Source: Fodinisporobacter ferrooxydans
GTDB taxonomy: Bacteria > Bacillota > Bacilli > Tumebacillales > MYW30-H2
Assembly (NCBI RefSeq): GCF_022818495.1
Contig: NZ_CP089291.1
Location: forward strand, 1,334,501 to 1,398,500
Length of the DNA stretch: 64,000 bases
Direction: 5' to 3'
Part shown: positions 1 to 14,467 of the stretch, in pieces
Layout of the letters: each line of letters starts with the position of its first letter
How positions within the stretch are numbered: the stretch's first letter is position 1
The notes under the pieces: model-generated
What the model was told of the DNA's origin: nothing
What the model saw: only the letters and a program-made list of their open reading frames with translations
Databases searched by the model: none
Made by a program: the position numbers and the translations under genes

Positions 1-82
1 GGGCAATGGCGGAGACAAGCCAGAATAAAATAATTCTAATTTACATATAATCGTATGGAAATTTCTTAAAGGAGAATTTTAC
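1..82 (+). other. Tail of upstream region and greA leader
   Basis: The first bases may be the 3' end of an upstream gene. Stops close two frames at 26-28 and 31-33, but too few codons are present to identify a product. By synteny with relatives a tRNA-dihydrouridine synthase gene (dusB) could lie here; this is inference. A TATAAT hexamer at 46-51 has no good -35 partner. The greA ribosome-binding site AAAGGAG lies at 68-74. Confidence 0.3.
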
Positions 83-562
83 ATGTCGGATAAGGAAGTG
101 CTCTTAACCTCTGATGGTCTTCATAAATTGGAGGAAGAATTGACAAATCTGAAAACGGTAAAACGTCGAGAAGTCGCAGAACGAATAAAAATTGCGATTA
201 GCTATGGCGATATTAGTGAAAATTCAGAATATGAAGATGCAAAGAATGAGCAAGCGTTTATTGAAGGGCGAATTATTACATTAGAAAAAATGTTGCGCAA
301 TGCCAGGATTATCAACACAAATGACATTGATACAAACATAGTTGGCATTGGATCAACGGTTCGTTTACGCGATACGGAGTTTTCGGAGGAATTGGAATAC
401 ACGATTGTAGGATCTGCGGAAGCAGATCCTGTTGAAAATAAAATTTCTAACGAATCACCTGTAGGTAAAGCTTTAATTGGGAGATCTCCTGGAACCTGTA
501 TCGATGTAAATGTTCCAGCAGGGACAATCCGTTATGAAATTCTAAGTATCATCAAAAAATAA
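83..562 (+). CDS. greA: Transcription elongation factor GreA
   Basis: GreA binds the secondary channel of RNA polymerase and stimulates cleavage of backtracked transcripts. The 159-residue protein has the usual family length. Residues 1-75 form the antiparallel coiled coil, with the acidic tip region [16 protein letters not shown] near residues 42-57 that reaches the active site. Residues 80-159 form the FKBP-like domain, ending with the typical [11 protein letters not shown] segment. The ATG follows AAAGGAG at good spacing. It lies directly upstream of lysS, an order common in Bacillales outside B. subtilis. No anomalies are seen. Confidence 0.97.
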   Translation: MSDKEVLLTSDGLHKLEEELTNLKTVKRREVAERIKIAISYGDISENSEYEDAKNEQAFIEGRIITLEKMLRNARIINTNDIDTNIVGIGSTVRLRDTEFSEELEYTIVGSAEADPVENKISNESPVGKALIGRSPGTCIDVNVPAGTIRYEILSIIKK

Positions 563-723
563 TAATCGAAACCGATATATAGCGTACGCAAAAACGTATG
601 ACGGAAATTGAATTGTGTGGCCTTCTTACTTGGATGCATCCCCTTACCTGTGATAAGATGTACATATTGGTCAAGGGAACCATGTATAGCGGTGGTACGC
701 AATTTTTTTCCGCCATTTTTTAT

Positions 724-767
724 TTGACAGAATTGTAATTTTGAATATTTTTCTAATATTGTATGAT
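724..767 (+). promoter_or_regulatory. Putative SigA promoter(s) before lysS
   Basis: Two overlapping candidates lie in the greA-lysS gap. TTGACA at 724-729 is followed after 16 nt by TATTTT at 746-751, and TTGAAT at 741-746 is followed after 15 nt by TATGAT at 762-767. The second has the better -10 and the first the better -35. The rest of the gap (563-723) holds a weak stem-loop ending in a T-run near 687-709, which may terminate greA transcripts. No clear T-box elements were found there. Confidence 0.45.
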
Positions 768-857
768 AATTGTAGTAATTGGTGTCGTTTTAGCAAGTCT
801 ATGTATAGGCGGAATCATATACGTTTATACATTGCCTATATTTGGGATTGTTTTTAA

Positions 858-2393
<1,536 letters not shown>

Positions 2394-2510
2394 CTTTTAA
2401 ATACGTGCCAGTGTTTTTCGCGATAAAATGCTTCACTTAATTTTGATTCAGGCAAAAATTCTTTGTGGGATTAACGTATAAATTTTAGGGATCAATAGTA
2501 TCAGCCCGGC

Positions 2511-2577
2511 AAGGAGACACGTCTCGACTCAAGTGCTGACACACTAAGTTCGGCTTTGCCCCAAGGGATAAGTCTCA
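2511..2577. repeat. Intergenic repeat copy A (left flank of rrn)
   Basis: This stretch shares the blocks GTCTCGACTCAAGTGCT and AAGTTCGGCTTTGCCCC, followed by AAGGGATAAGTCTCACT, with two copies at 8585-8683 on the other side of the rRNA operon. The middle differs but still allows a short stem (AGTG/CACT). Its function is unknown. It is noncoding in all frames and no such copy is seen elsewhere in the window. Confidence 0.75.
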
Positions 2578-2578
2578 C

Positions 2579-2617
2579 TCTGGCTTTGCTGAAAAGCTTG
2601 GCGAAGCCAGATTTTCT
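2579..2617 (+). terminator. Intrinsic terminator after lysS
   Basis: TCTGGCTT and AAGCCAGA form a GC-containing stem with an internal loop, followed by TTTTCTTT. It directly abuts repeat copy A and ends the greA/lysS transcription region before the rRNA promoter. Confidence 0.75.
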
Positions 2618-2774
2618 TTATTTGATTTGAATAAATGTTAGCCTTTAATGGGAGCATACTTTATATAACGAAAGGCATTGGTTTGTTTGTATTCCTTTTT
2701 TCATGACAATTGGATGTTACTTTTTCTTGTATTACAGTCGAAAATTTCATCAAAAAATATATCAAAAAATATGT

Positions 2775-2803
2775 TTGACATGCAATTGTATTTTTGATAT
2801 ATT
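2775..2803 (+). promoter_or_regulatory. rRNA operon promoter
   Basis: TTGACA (2775-2780), a 17-nt spacer and TATATT (2798-2803) form a strong SigA promoter about 120 nt upstream of mature 16S. The upstream sequence is A+T rich (about 2745-2772) and could act as an UP element. Only one clear rrn promoter was found. Confidence 0.85.
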
Positions 2804-2839
2804 ATCTAAGCGGTCGCTGATGCGGCTCTGATAAACGAG

Positions 2840-2853
2840 GTTCTTTGAAAACT
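2840..2853 (+). promoter_or_regulatory. boxA-like antitermination element (leader)
   Basis: GGTTCTTTGAAAAC in the rRNA leader matches the boxA type recognised by NusB/NusE. The same word recurs at 4677-4689 in the 16S-23S spacer. Both lie at the foot of rRNA processing stems. Confidence 0.6.
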
Positions 2854-2856
2854 AAA

Positions 2857-2867
2857 CAAGTGCAGGG
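2857..2867 (+). other. Pre-16S processing stem, 5' arm
   Basis: CAAGTGCAGGG is perfectly complementary over 11 nt to CCCTGCACTTG at 4529-4539, downstream of 16S. The two arms would close a loop around the 16S precursor, the usual RNase III substrate. Confidence 0.75.
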
Positions 2868-2921
2868 AGTTATTATGTAACTCCTGTCATTAGTCAGTAT
2901 TGATTCTGACAGGGTAAAAAC

Positions 2922-4473
<1,552 letters not shown>

Positions 4474-4528
4474 AATATAAGTCCCTTATGGGGATGCGAA
4501 AAAGAATGTTTGTGTTACACGAACATTG

Positions 4529-4539
4529 CCCTGCACTTG
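4529..4539 (+). other. Pre-16S processing stem, 3' arm
   Basis: CCCTGCACTTG pairs with 2857-2867 over 11 nt. Together the arms define the RNase III-type stem of the 16S precursor. Confidence 0.75.
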
Positions 4540-4673
4540 GTTAGTTTTGAGGGAACCTCCCTCAACTGGAAACATCTGATGGTTGCATCGCTGGATGCAG
4601 CGTATTAAGATGAATTTCCTGCTTCCGCAAGGAAGCGTGAATATGGAATGGCTTTTTTATGTTCTTTGTTCTT

Positions 4674-4711
4674 GATGTTCTTTGAAAACTGGATAGCGAA
4701 TTCTATCGTAT
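4674..4711 (+). other. Pre-23S processing stem, 5' arm
   Basis: This arm pairs with 7953-7989 across the 23S gene in three blocks: GATGTTCTTT with AAAGAACATC, GCGAAT with ATTCGC, and CTATCGTAT with ATACGATAG, with small mismatches between them. It is the expected long RNase III stem of pre-23S and contains the second boxA-like word. Confidence 0.8.
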
Positions 4712-4823
4712 ACAGGATGAATACAATGCGTGGTAACTGCGCAAGCAGTACACAATTTCATCAAATGTTTTACCCGAGCGCTTAACGATTTTTTGGTATG
4801 CATGTTTTATGCAGCACCAAGCT

Positions 4824-4936
4824 GCGACTCGCTAGCGGCGAGAAGTGCCAGGAAGAGATTTCGTGAAGAAGTGAGCATAATGGAATTATGTGAACGATGA
4901 ACGAAAGATCTGACAACGCAATTCGAAGCCGATAGG
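4824..4936 (+). repeat. Structured rRNA-spacer repeat, copy 0 (diverged)
   Basis: It shares CGAGAAGTGC, CGAAAGAT and CAATTCGAAGC with the three tandem copies at 7998-8352, in the same order and at similar spacing. Its hairpins keep pairing with different bases: CTCGC/GCGAG here against TCGCT/AGCGA downstream, and CATAAT/ATTATG here against CGTAC/GTACG downstream. The compensatory changes argue for a folded RNA element. This copy lies inside the pre-23S stem. Confidence 0.75.
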
Positions 4937-4948
4937 TAGAGTCGCCTA

Positions 4949-7924
<2,976 letters not shown>

Positions 7925-7952
7925 TAAACAAAAAGGTTTACGTGCGCAAAGG

Positions 7953-7989
7953 ATACGATAGCATTCGCATCTGGTTTTGAAAGAACATC
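7953..7989 (+). other. Pre-23S processing stem, 3' arm
   Basis: It is complementary to 4674-4711 in three blocks. It lies directly upstream of the tandem spacer repeats, so those repeats fall outside the pre-23S stem. Confidence 0.8.
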
Positions 7990-7997
7990 TTTCTTTA

Positions 7998-8110
7998 TGA
8001 TTCGCTAGAAGCGAGAAGTGCAAGGAATGACCGGAGCGAGTGAAGGAGCGTACGGTATTGGTACGTGACGGAAGCGAGTGATGGGAAATGACACAGCAAT
8101 TCGAAGCTTA
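7998..8110 (+). repeat. Structured rRNA-spacer repeat, copy 1
   Basis: First of three tandem units between 23S and 5S, about 113 nt. It contains hairpins TCGCT-AGA-AGCGA and CGTAC/GTACG and ends in CAATTCGAAGCTTA. It differs from copy 3 at only a few positions. Confidence 0.85.
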
Positions 8111-8123
8111 GAGTGAATGGAGT

Positions 8124-8233
8124 CGAATCAGAAGCGAGAAATACAAGGAAGCGCTTGAGTGACGGAAGGAGCGTACGTATTTGGTACGTGACTGACGGAA
8201 CGAAAGATGCTGACGCAGTAGTTCGAAGCGCTT
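8124..8233 (+). repeat. Structured rRNA-spacer repeat, copy 2
   Basis: The second unit is more diverged. It keeps AGAAGCGAGAA, GGAGCGTACG, TTGGTACGTGAC and the closing GTTCGAAGC. The CGTAC/GTACG hairpin is preserved with a changed loop. Some of its text (CGGAACGAAAGATGCTGACG) is closer to copy 0 than to copies 1 and 3. Confidence 0.8.
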
Positions 8234-8240
8234 CAATAAA

Positions 8241-8352
8241 TGATTCGCTAGAAGCGAGAAGTGCAAGGAATGACCGGAGCAAGTGAAGGAGCGTACGGTA
8301 TTGGTACGTGACTGAAGCGAGTGATGGGAATGACACAGCAATTCGAAGCTTA
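8241..8352 (+). repeat. Structured rRNA-spacer repeat, copy 3
   Basis: The third unit is nearly identical to copy 1, which suggests recent duplication or conversion. It ends 15 nt before the 5S gene. Confidence 0.85.
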
Positions 8353-8367
8353 TAGTAGAATCAGATG

Positions 8368-8484
8368 TCTGGTGATGATGGCAGAGGGGATACACACGTA
8401 CCCATCCCGAACACGACCGTTAAGCCCTCTAGCGCCGATGGTACTTGGAACGCAGGTTCCTGGGAGAGTAGGACGTTGCCAGGC
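8368..8484 (+). rRNA. rrf: 5S ribosomal RNA
   Basis: 5S rRNA of about 117 nt. The conserved CCCGAACACG, GTTAAGCCCTCTAGCGCCGATGG and GGGAGAGTAGGACG segments are present, and the terminal stem closes with CTGG/CCAG. It is the last gene of the rRNA operon. Confidence 0.95.
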
Positions 8485-8496
8485 AAATACTATTAC

Positions 8497-8533
8497 AAAA
8501 AAGCACTTTCTCATATATGAGGAGTGTTTTTTA
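8497..8533 (+). terminator. rRNA operon terminator
   Basis: An A-rich arm with GCACT pairs with AGTG followed by TTTTTT, with an inner CTCAT/ATGAG helix. It lies just after 5S, where an intrinsic terminator is expected. Confidence 0.8.
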
Positions 8534-8584
8534 TTCTATCAGCGAAAGTATAAATTTTATCGGTCGATCATATAAGCTTTGCAT

Positions 8585-8634
8585 GGGGATAAGTCTCGAC
8601 TCAAGTGCTAAAGCACCAAGTTCGGCTTTGCCCC
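8585..8634. repeat. Intergenic repeat copy B1 (right flank of rrn)
   Basis: Runs from GGGGATAAG to CTTTGCCCC, two ends that pair imperfectly with each other, and holds a perfect GTGCT-AA-AGCAC hairpin. Near-identical blocks occur at 2511-2577 and in the tandem copy B2. Confidence 0.8.
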
Positions 8635-8683
8635 AAGGGATAAGTCTCACTAAATGCTAAAGCACCAAGTTCGGCTTTACCCC
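8635..8683. repeat. Intergenic repeat copy B2
   Basis: A direct tandem copy of B1 with small changes (AAATGCTAAAGCACC, CTTTACCCC). It lies between the rRNA terminator and the tetR stop codon. No T-run follows on the minus strand, so it is not an obvious terminator for tetR. Confidence 0.8.
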
Positions 8684-8711
8684 ACCTCGAAATGAAAACA
8701 AAAGTACACGA

Positions 8712-9284
8712 CTATCTTCGCTCTATGCCTCTCAAAAAAATATTTGCAAATTCCCTCGCTAATTCATTCGGAGATAATCTCTTATTCGAATCATACCAGC
8801 GATACACCCAGTTCAGAGAACCAAGGATCGAGAGAGCAGTTAAACGGCTATTCGTATGATGAAATTCTCCACTCGCCAATCCTTCATCCAAAATTCTGCA
8901 CCAAAGATCCAGATATTGATCAGTTGCCTGTTGAATCACGCTATGTTGATGCTCTCCAAGAGAGAAAGCTTCCCGAAGTAAAACGATCGCCATAGACATG
9001 TTGGATGTAAGCGAGTTTAAATGGCTTTCAAATGCAAGTATAAATTTTTCCCGAACAGGCAATTGAAGGTTCATAATTTTTTCCAAATTGCGATTAAATC
9101 CGTTAATCGCTTGATGGGTAATTTGCATTAATAAATCTTCTTTACTTGAGATATAGTGATAAAGGCTTCCTTTTTGCAAGCCAACTTCATCAGCAATATC
9201 TTGTACTGATGTAGCATGATACCCTTTTTTTTCGAAAAGCCGGATTGCAGCTTGTGCGATTTCTTCATGTTTATTACTTGCCAT
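8712..9284 (-). CDS. TetR/AcrR family transcriptional regulator
   Basis: One-component repressor of 190 residues. The N-terminal helix-turn-helix is clear (TSVQDIADEVGLQKGSLYHYISSKEDLL, about residues 25-52). The C-terminal ligand domain resembles the KstR2/FadR-like TetR group often tied to acyl-CoA or lipid control, but the ligand cannot be told from sequence. A GGAGAA site precedes the ATG. It stands alone between the rRNA operon and ctsR, on the opposite strand to both, so no target gene is suggested by context. Confidence 0.9.
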   Translation of the reverse strand: MASNKHEEIAQAAIRLFEKKGYHATSVQDIADEVGLQKGSLYHYISSKEDLLMQITHQAINGFNRNLEKIMNLQLPVREKFILAFESHLNSLTSNMSMAIVLLREAFSLGEHQHSVIQQATDQYLDLWCRILDEGLASGEFHHTNSRLTALSILGSLNWVYRWYDSNKRLSPNELAREFANIFLRGIERR

Positions 9285-9317
9285 GCTTTAAATTCTCCTT
9301 TTTTATAATTATTCCAC

Positions 9318-9345
9318 CCTATAGTAAGAGATAAAGGCATTTCAA
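9318..9345 (-). promoter_or_regulatory. Putative promoter of the tetR gene
   Basis: On the minus strand TTGAAA (9340-9345), a 16-nt spacer and TATAGG (9318-9323) lie 34 nt upstream of the start codon. No convincing TetR operator palindrome was recognised. The rest of 9346-9559 is A+T rich with no clear feature. Confidence 0.5.
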
Positions 9346-9559
9346 CATACATCGACTAAAAAACATAACGACCGTTTGATAAATAATAGTAATTAGTGTA
9401 GCAAATTTCGCAACTACTAGTCAATAATACAAAAAATTTAAATAATACAGAGGATTCATCCGATAGGTTAGCTGGATCTGAACATTTACCATATGATCCA
9501 ATTTTAAATTTATATATTTTGGTGCAAAATACAAGTACAAGGATTTCGTTGAACTTTAC

Positions 9560-9588
9560 TTGGCAAAATAAAAAAAACATTTTATAAT
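9560..9588 (+). promoter_or_regulatory. SigA promoter of the ctsR operon
   Basis: TTGGCA (9560-9565), a 17-nt spacer and a perfect TATAAT (9583-9588) lie directly upstream of the CtsR operator. This is the expected arrangement for an autoregulated class III heat-shock operon. Confidence 0.85.
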
Positions 9589-9598
9589 ATTAGTAAAA

Positions 9599-9620
9599 GG
9601 TCAACAATAGTCAATGTCAA
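9599..9620 (+). promoter_or_regulatory. CtsR operator
   Basis: GGTCAA-CAAT-AGTCAA, followed by a third TGTCAA, matches the known heptad direct repeat RGTCAAA-NAN-RGTCAAA bound by CtsR. It covers the expected transcription start of the ctsR operon, so CtsR bound here would block initiation. Confidence 0.85.
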
Positions 9621-9680
9621 TTTGGATCTCTTTCCATTGCATTCCATATGCTGTTTTATAGGAGGGAGCATCACGGAAGC

Positions 9681-10139
9681 ATGCGTAATATTTCTGATAT
9701 TATTGAGCAACATTTAAAAGCCATTTTAAATGCAAGTAAATCGGGTATTGTCGAGATTCAACGCAGTGAAATTGCCGAGCTGTTTCAGTGCGTTCCATCA
9801 CAAATCAATTATGTTTTAAATACGCGATTTACTGTGGCAAAAGGGTATTATGTCGAGTCAAAGCGCGGCGGCGGAGGGTACATTCGAATTCGCAAACTCG
9901 ATTTGCATGGGAAACATATTCACCAGACCATATTGGATGAAGTTGGTGAGACTGTTACACAAAAGCAGGCAGAGGATATTATCGGGCGCTTATATGAAGC
10001 GGGTTTATTATCAGCAAGGGAAGCCACGATCTTAATCAGTATCATGGATCGGGATGTTTTGAACTTACAAATTCCCTTCCGAGATGAATTGCGCTCAAGA
10101 ATTTTAAACGCGATGATCGTTGCTTTATTGCGCCACTAA
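9681..10139 (+). CDS. ctsR: Transcriptional repressor CtsR
   Basis: Represses the clp heat-shock genes. It is inactivated by heat and is targeted by McsB arginine phosphorylation. The 152-residue protein has the usual length. It starts RNISDIIEQHL and has the winged HTH with the glycine-rich wing SKRGGGGYIRI (about residues 60-72) that senses heat. An in-frame ATG at 9648 has no upstream ribosome site and precedes AGGAGG at 9659-9664, so the ATG at 9681 is preferred even though its spacing (16 nt) is long. First gene of ctsR-mcsA-mcsB-clpC. Confidence 0.95.
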   Translation: MRNISDIIEQHLKAILNASKSGIVEIQRSEIAELFQCVPSQINYVLNTRFTVAKGYYVESKRGGGGYIRIRKLDLHGKHIHQTILDEVGETVTQKQAEDIIGRLYEAGLLSAREATILISIMDRDVLNLQIPFRDELRSRILNAMIVALLRH

Positions 10140-10188
10140 GTACATGCATTTCCTGATGAATCATTGTTATATTTTGGGGGTGTACGCC

Positions 10189-10734
10189 ATGTATTGTCAA
10201 GAGTGTAATGAACGGCCTGCTACCGTCCACTTTACGAAAATTGTAAATGGAAACAAAAGTGAATTTCATCTATGCGAACAATGTGCGAGAGAAAAAGGAG
10301 AGCTTGTCTATAAAGGCTCATCCGGGTTTTCAATCCACAGCCTATTAAGTGGACTCCTCAATTTTGACCAAGGGAATGTTACGAATAATGCCGGACATGC
10401 AGCGCAAACAACACAACAAAGATGCTCTACATGTGGTTTGACATATAGCCAATTCAGTCAAGCGGGGCGTTTTGGGTGCGCGGATTGTTATCATTCTTTT
10501 CAGCAGAGATTGGATCCTTTGTTACGGAGAGTGCATGGAAGTACCGCGCATACTGGCAAAATTCCTGTGCGAGCAGGTGGGGTCATACATGTGAGGAAAG
10601 AATTATCACGTCTAAAGAGAGAGCAGCAGGAAAAAATCGACTTGGAACAGTTTGAAGAGGCAGCTGTCTTGCGTGATAAAATTCGCGAACTTGAACAACA
10701 ATTACACTCAAATGCAAAGGATCAGGGGGTGTAA
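10189..10734 (+). CDS. mcsA: McsA, zinc-binding activator of McsB
   Basis: Activates the protein arginine kinase McsB and takes part in CtsR and stress control. The 181-residue protein has four CxxC pairs (CQEC, CEQC, CSTC, CADC) that form zinc-binding modules, and a C-terminal UVR motif (about residues 140-175, LKREQQEKIDLEQFEEAAVLRDKIREL). The start is set at MYCQEC after GGGGGTG; upstream in-frame starts extend beyond the family. Only 3 nt separate it from mcsB. Confidence 0.95.
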   Translation: MYCQECNERPATVHFTKIVNGNKSEFHLCEQCAREKGELVYKGSSGFSIHSLLSGLLNFDQGNVTNNAGHAAQTTQQRCSTCGLTYSQFSQAGRFGCADCYHSFQQRLDPLLRRVHGSTAHTGKIPVRAGGVIHVRKELSRLKREQQEKIDLEQFEEAAVLRDKIRELEQQLHSNAKDQGV

Positions 10735-10737
10735 GAG

Positions 10738-11814
10738 ATGTCTTTTCATCACTTTCTAAAACATGCGATAAGTGAATGGATGAGAGATGAAGGTCCCGAT
10801 TCCGATATTGTGATCAGCAGCCGAATTCGTCTGGCAAGAAACCTGAATCAATTTCCTTTTCCAATGTTGGCAACTGATGGTCAATCGGAACAGATTATTT
10901 CCCTGATGGAACAGGCTTTGCAAAATCAATCGTTTTCCGATTTGGGAACATTTGAATTGATTCGATGCCGGGACATTTCCGAGTTGGAACGAAAAGTGCT
11001 CGTGGAGAAGCATTTGATCAGCCCGGCACTGGCGGAGGAATATCGACATGCGGCTACTATTTTAAGAAATGATGAAGCAGTCAGCATCATGATAAATGAA
11101 GAAGATCATCTTCGCATACAAGTATTAAAACCAGGATTTCAATTACGGGCAACCTGGGATCTGGCCAATCAGATTGATGATGCCATTGAACAGACGGTAG
11201 ATTATGCATTTGATGAACACAAAGGCTATTTAACAGCATGTCCGACAAATGTGGGCACAGGCATACGCGCCTCCGTCATGGTCCATTTACCTGCACTCGT
11301 TATTACAGGCCAAATTCATAGAATTTTAAATGCAGTGGCGCAAGTCGGTCTCGTTGTTCGGGGTATTTATGGCGAAGGGTCGGAGGCGTTAGGGAATTTG
11401 TTTCAGATTTCCAATCAGTTGACGCTAGGACAGTCAGAAGAAGAAATTGTCAGCAACTTGTATGGTGTGGTGCGCCAAATTATCGAACACGAACGACAAG
11501 CCCGGCAAATCCTGATATCCGAAGATAAAGCTGGATTAGAAGATCGGATTTGCAGATCCTATGGGATTTTGTCGTATGCCAGAAAAATTGACACAAAAGA
11601 AACGATGCAAAGGTTATCGGATGTACGCCTGGGAATTGATTTGCAAATCATAAAAGGGGTTCCTTCTAATATTCTTAAAGAATTAATGGTCATGACGCAG
11701 CCGGCATTTCTGCAAAAGTATTATAACCAAGAGTTGAATCCCGTTGAGCGGGATTGGCGGCGAGCTACGATGATTCGTGAGAGATTGCGATTTGAAGATC
11801 AAAAGAATACTTAA
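10738..11814 (+). CDS. mcsB: Protein arginine kinase McsB
   Basis: Phosphorylates arginines on CtsR and on misfolded proteins, marking them for ClpCP. The 358-residue protein belongs to the guanidino phosphotransferase fold. Visible motifs are SSRIRLARNLNQFPFP near residue 27 (ATP-phosphate arginines) and LTACPTNVGTGIRASVMVHLPAL near 162-184, which holds the active-site cysteine. GGGGGTG in the mcsA 3' end serves as its ribosome site, so translation is probably coupled. Confidence 0.96.
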   Translation: MSFHHFLKHAISEWMRDEGPDSDIVISSRIRLARNLNQFPFPMLATDGQSEQIISLMEQALQNQSFSDLGTFELIRCRDISELERKVLVEKHLISPALAEEYRHAATILRNDEAVSIMINEEDHLRIQVLKPGFQLRATWDLANQIDDAIEQTVDYAFDEHKGYLTACPTNVGTGIRASVMVHLPALVITGQIHRILNAVAQVGLVVRGIYGEGSEALGNLFQISNQLTLGQSEEEIVSNLYGVVRQIIEHERQARQILISEDKAGLEDRICRSYGILSYARKIDTKETMQRLSDVRLGIDLQIIKGVPSNILKELMVMTQPAFLQKYYNQELNPVERDWRRATMIRERLRFEDQKNT

Positions 11815-11891
11815 ATTTCCTGATTTGATCATACCATGTATACAAGTTGGTCATATGCGTGGGAACACACATGCTAATGGAGGTGGCATTC

Positions 11892-14330
11892 ATGATGTTT
11901 GGAAGATTTACAGAACGCGCACAGAAAGTATTGGCTTTGGCACAAGAGGAAGCAGCCCGTCTGAACCATGCTGGTGTGGGAACAGAACATATTTTATTGG
12001 GATTGGTTCGAGAAGGCGGGGGAATTGCTGCGAAAGCATTGGTGAGCCTTGGCTTGAGCACTGAAAAAGTCCAAAAAGAAGTTGAGAAAATCATCGGACG
12101 CGGCCAAGGAACTGCCAATAGCATGGCGTATACTCCACGTGCCAAAAAGGTAATCGAGCTATCGATCGATGAAGCGCGCAAGTTGGGCCATAATTATGTC
12201 GGAACGGAACATATATTGCTTGGTTTAATCCGGGAAGGAGAAGGTGTTGCAGCAAGAGTATTGAGCAATCTTGGAGTAAGCTTAAATAAAGCTCGCCAAC
12301 AAGTATTGCAGTTGCTGGGCGGTGATGCACATGAAGCAGGTGCGCATCCACAGCAAGCAGCGAATACACCTACTTTGGATGGCTTGGCCCGGGATCTTAC
12401 CCAGATGGCCCGCGATGGCAAATTAGATCCGGTGATCGGAAGACAAAAGGAAATTGAACGTGTGATACAAGTGTTATCCCGCCGTACGAAAAATAATCCG
12501 GTTTTGATCGGTGAACCCGGTGTCGGAAAGACTGCAATTGCAGAAGGATTGGCTCAAAAAATCGTGAACAACGAAATTCCTGAAACCTTGCGCAATAAGC
12601 GAGTGATGGTTCTCGATATGGGTACTGTTGTTGCAGGAACCAAATATCGCGGAGAATTTGAAGATCGTTTGAAAAAAATTATGGATGAAATTCGGCAAGC
12701 GGGAAATATCATTTTGTTTATCGACGAATTGCATACATTGATTGGTGCCGGTGGCGCGGAAGGTGCGATTGACGCATCCAATATTCTCAAACCTGCTTTG
12801 GCACGGGGCGAATTGCAATGCATTGGCGCAACCACTCTGGATGAATATCGGAAACATATTGAAAAAGATGCTGCCTTAGAGCGACGGTTCCAACCCATTA
12901 CAGTGGATCAACCCTCACCGGATGAAGCGGTGCAAATATTGCATGGATTACGGGACCGATATGAAGCACATCACCGCATTAAAATTTTGGATGAAGCGTT
13001 GGAAGCGGCAGTGCGGCTTTCGGATCGTTATATTACCGATCGTTTCTTGCCTGACAAAGCGATTGACCTGATTGACGAAGCAGCTTCAAGAGTTCGGCTG
13101 CGTACATTTACAGCACCTCCAAATCTAAAAGAGCTTGAAGAAAGATTGGCAGAAGTCCGTTCCGAGAAAGAATCGGCAGTTCAAAGCCAGGAATTTGAAA
13201 AGGCCGCATCTTTGCGGGATCAGGAACAAAAAATTCGGCAGGATTTAGATACGAGAACCACCGAATGGAAACAAAAGCAAGTGAGAACCGATTCAGTCGT
13301 CACAGCGGAAGACATCGCGGAAATTGTTTCAAGTTGGACGGGAATTCCGGTGAAAAAGTTGGCGGAAGAAGAAACCGAACGTTTACTGAATATGGAATCG
13401 ATTCTCCACAATCGGGTCATTGGCCAGCAGGAAGCCGTTGAAGCTGTCTCGCGAGCTGTACGGAGAGCTCGCGCGGGCTTAAAAGATCCGAAACGTCCCA
13501 TTGGCTCTTTCATATTCTTGGGACCAACGGGAGTTGGTAAAACTGAACTGGCTCGGGCATTGGCAGAATCGCTGTTTGGCGATGAGAATGCAATGGTGCG
13601 TATCGATATGTCGGAGTATATGGAGCGCCACTCGACGGCACGATTGGTCGGAGCGCCTCCGGGATATGTAGGGTATGATGAAGGCGGTCAATTGACGGAG
13701 AAAATCCGCCGCAAACCGTATTCGGTCGTATTATTTGACGAAATCGAAAAGGCACATCCGGAAGTGTTCAATGTTCTGCTTCAAGTGCTTGATGACGGCC
13801 GTTTGACTGATTCGAAAGGCCGCACGGTTGATTTTCGCAATACGGTTATCATTATGACATCTAATGTTGGCGCACAAACCATTCGAAAAGGCGGGCCATT
13901 AGGTTTCACCACAAGCAAAGAACATGAATATACGGATATGAAAGATAAAGTGATGGATGAATTAAAGAAACAATTCCGGCCGGAATTTTTAAATCGGATT
14001 GATGAAGTAATTGTATTCCATCCATTGTCCCAAGAACATATTTACGAAATTGTAGATCTTATGGCGAATGAATTGCGCAAACGTCTAAAAGAAGCACAAA
14101 TCGATTTTATCCTTACGGAGGAAGCTAAAGCTTTTCTGTCTAAGGAAGGGTATGATCAAGCGTATGGTGCTCGGCCGTTAAAACGTGCGATTCAACGCCA
14201 TATCGAAGATCGTTTGTCGGAAGGATTGCTGACAGGGGATATTCAAAAAGGAGACCGGGTTTTGATTGATGAGGATAATGGGAAATTAGCAGTTAAAAAG
14301 GAGCAACAGAAAGGCGCTCCGGTTTCATAA
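11892..14330 (+). CDS. clpC: ATP-dependent Clp protease ATPase subunit ClpC
   Basis: Hexameric AAA+ unfoldase that feeds ClpP and degrades arginine-phosphorylated proteins. The 812-residue product has two N-terminal Clp repeats (about residues 1-145), AAA-1 with Walker A GEPGVGKT, a UVR-containing middle domain (about 410-470) and AAA-2 with GPTGVGKT and [12 protein letters not shown]. The start [11 protein letters not shown] follows GGAGG; upstream in-frame ATGs lack ribosome sites. It is the last gene of the ctsR operon. In B. subtilis radA follows; here an accessory block of about 15 kb intervenes. Confidence 0.97.
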   Translation: MMFGRFTERAQKVLALAQEEAARLNHAGVGTEHILLGLVREGGGIAAKALVSLGLSTEKVQKEVEKIIGRGQGTANSMAYTPRAKKVIELSIDEARKLGHNYVGTEHILLGLIREGEGVAARVLSNLGVSLNKARQQVLQLLGGDAHEAGAHPQQAANTPTLDGLARDLTQMARDGKLDPVIGRQKEIERVIQVLSRRTKNNPVLIGEPGVGKTAIAEGLAQKIVNNEIPETLRNKRVMVLDMGTVVAGTKYRGEFEDRLKKIMDEIRQAGNIILFIDELHTLIGAGGAEGAIDASNILKPALARGELQCIGATTLDEYRKHIEKDAALERRFQPITVDQPSPDEAVQILHGLRDRYEAHHRIKILDEALEAAVRLSDRYITDRFLPDKAIDLIDEAASRVRLRTFTAPPNLKELEERLAEVRSEKESAVQSQEFEKAASLRDQEQKIRQDLDTRTTEWKQKQVRTDSVVTAEDIAEIVSSWTGIPVKKLAEEETERLLNMESILHNRVIGQQEAVEAVSRAVRRARAGLKDPKRPIGSFIFLGPTGVGKTELARALAESLFGDENAMVRIDMSEYMERHSTARLVGAPPGYVGYDEGGQLTEKIRRKPYSVVLFDEIEKAHPEVFNVLLQVLDDGRLTDSKGRTVDFRNTVIIMTSNVGAQTIRKGGPLGFTTSKEHEYTDMKDKVMDELKKQFRPEFLNRIDEVIVFHPLSQEHIYEIVDLMANELRKRLKEAQIDFILTEEAKAFLSKEGYDQAYGARPLKRAIQRHIEDRLSEGLLTGDIQKGDRVLIDEDNGKLAVKKEQQKGAPVS

Positions 14331-14384
14331 AATATAGGTAAAGACTATACGATTCGCATATAGAAGCATTTACTATCTATTCAC

Positions 14385-14422
14385 AACGCTTGTTATTCCC
14401 AATGGAATGCAGGCGTTTTTTT
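14385..14422 (+). terminator. Terminator of the ctsR-clpC operon
   Basis: The stem AACGC-TTG...CA-GGCGTT has an inner ATTCC-CAAT-GGAAT hairpin and is followed by TTTTTTT. It lies 55 nt after the clpC stop. Confidence 0.9.
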
Positions 14423-14467
14423 GCAGTTAAAACTTTTTCGCAGTTAAAACTTGGTGTGTTTTCTATA

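Noticed and set aside
680-709. T-box-like GGTGGTAC before lysS
   Set aside because: The flanks do not match the T-box consensus (AGGGTGGNACCGCG), the leader is too short for stem I with a specifier loop, and no competing strong terminator is present.
7998-8352. Tandem repeats considered as a CRISPR array
   Set aside because: Units of about 110 nt without regular short repeats and unique spacers; they lie inside an rRNA operon and show RNA-type covariation.
7995-8395. Antisense open frames across the spacer repeats (113 and 95 codons)
   Set aside because: They translate the repeat units in series with no ribosome site; the region is rRNA precursor.
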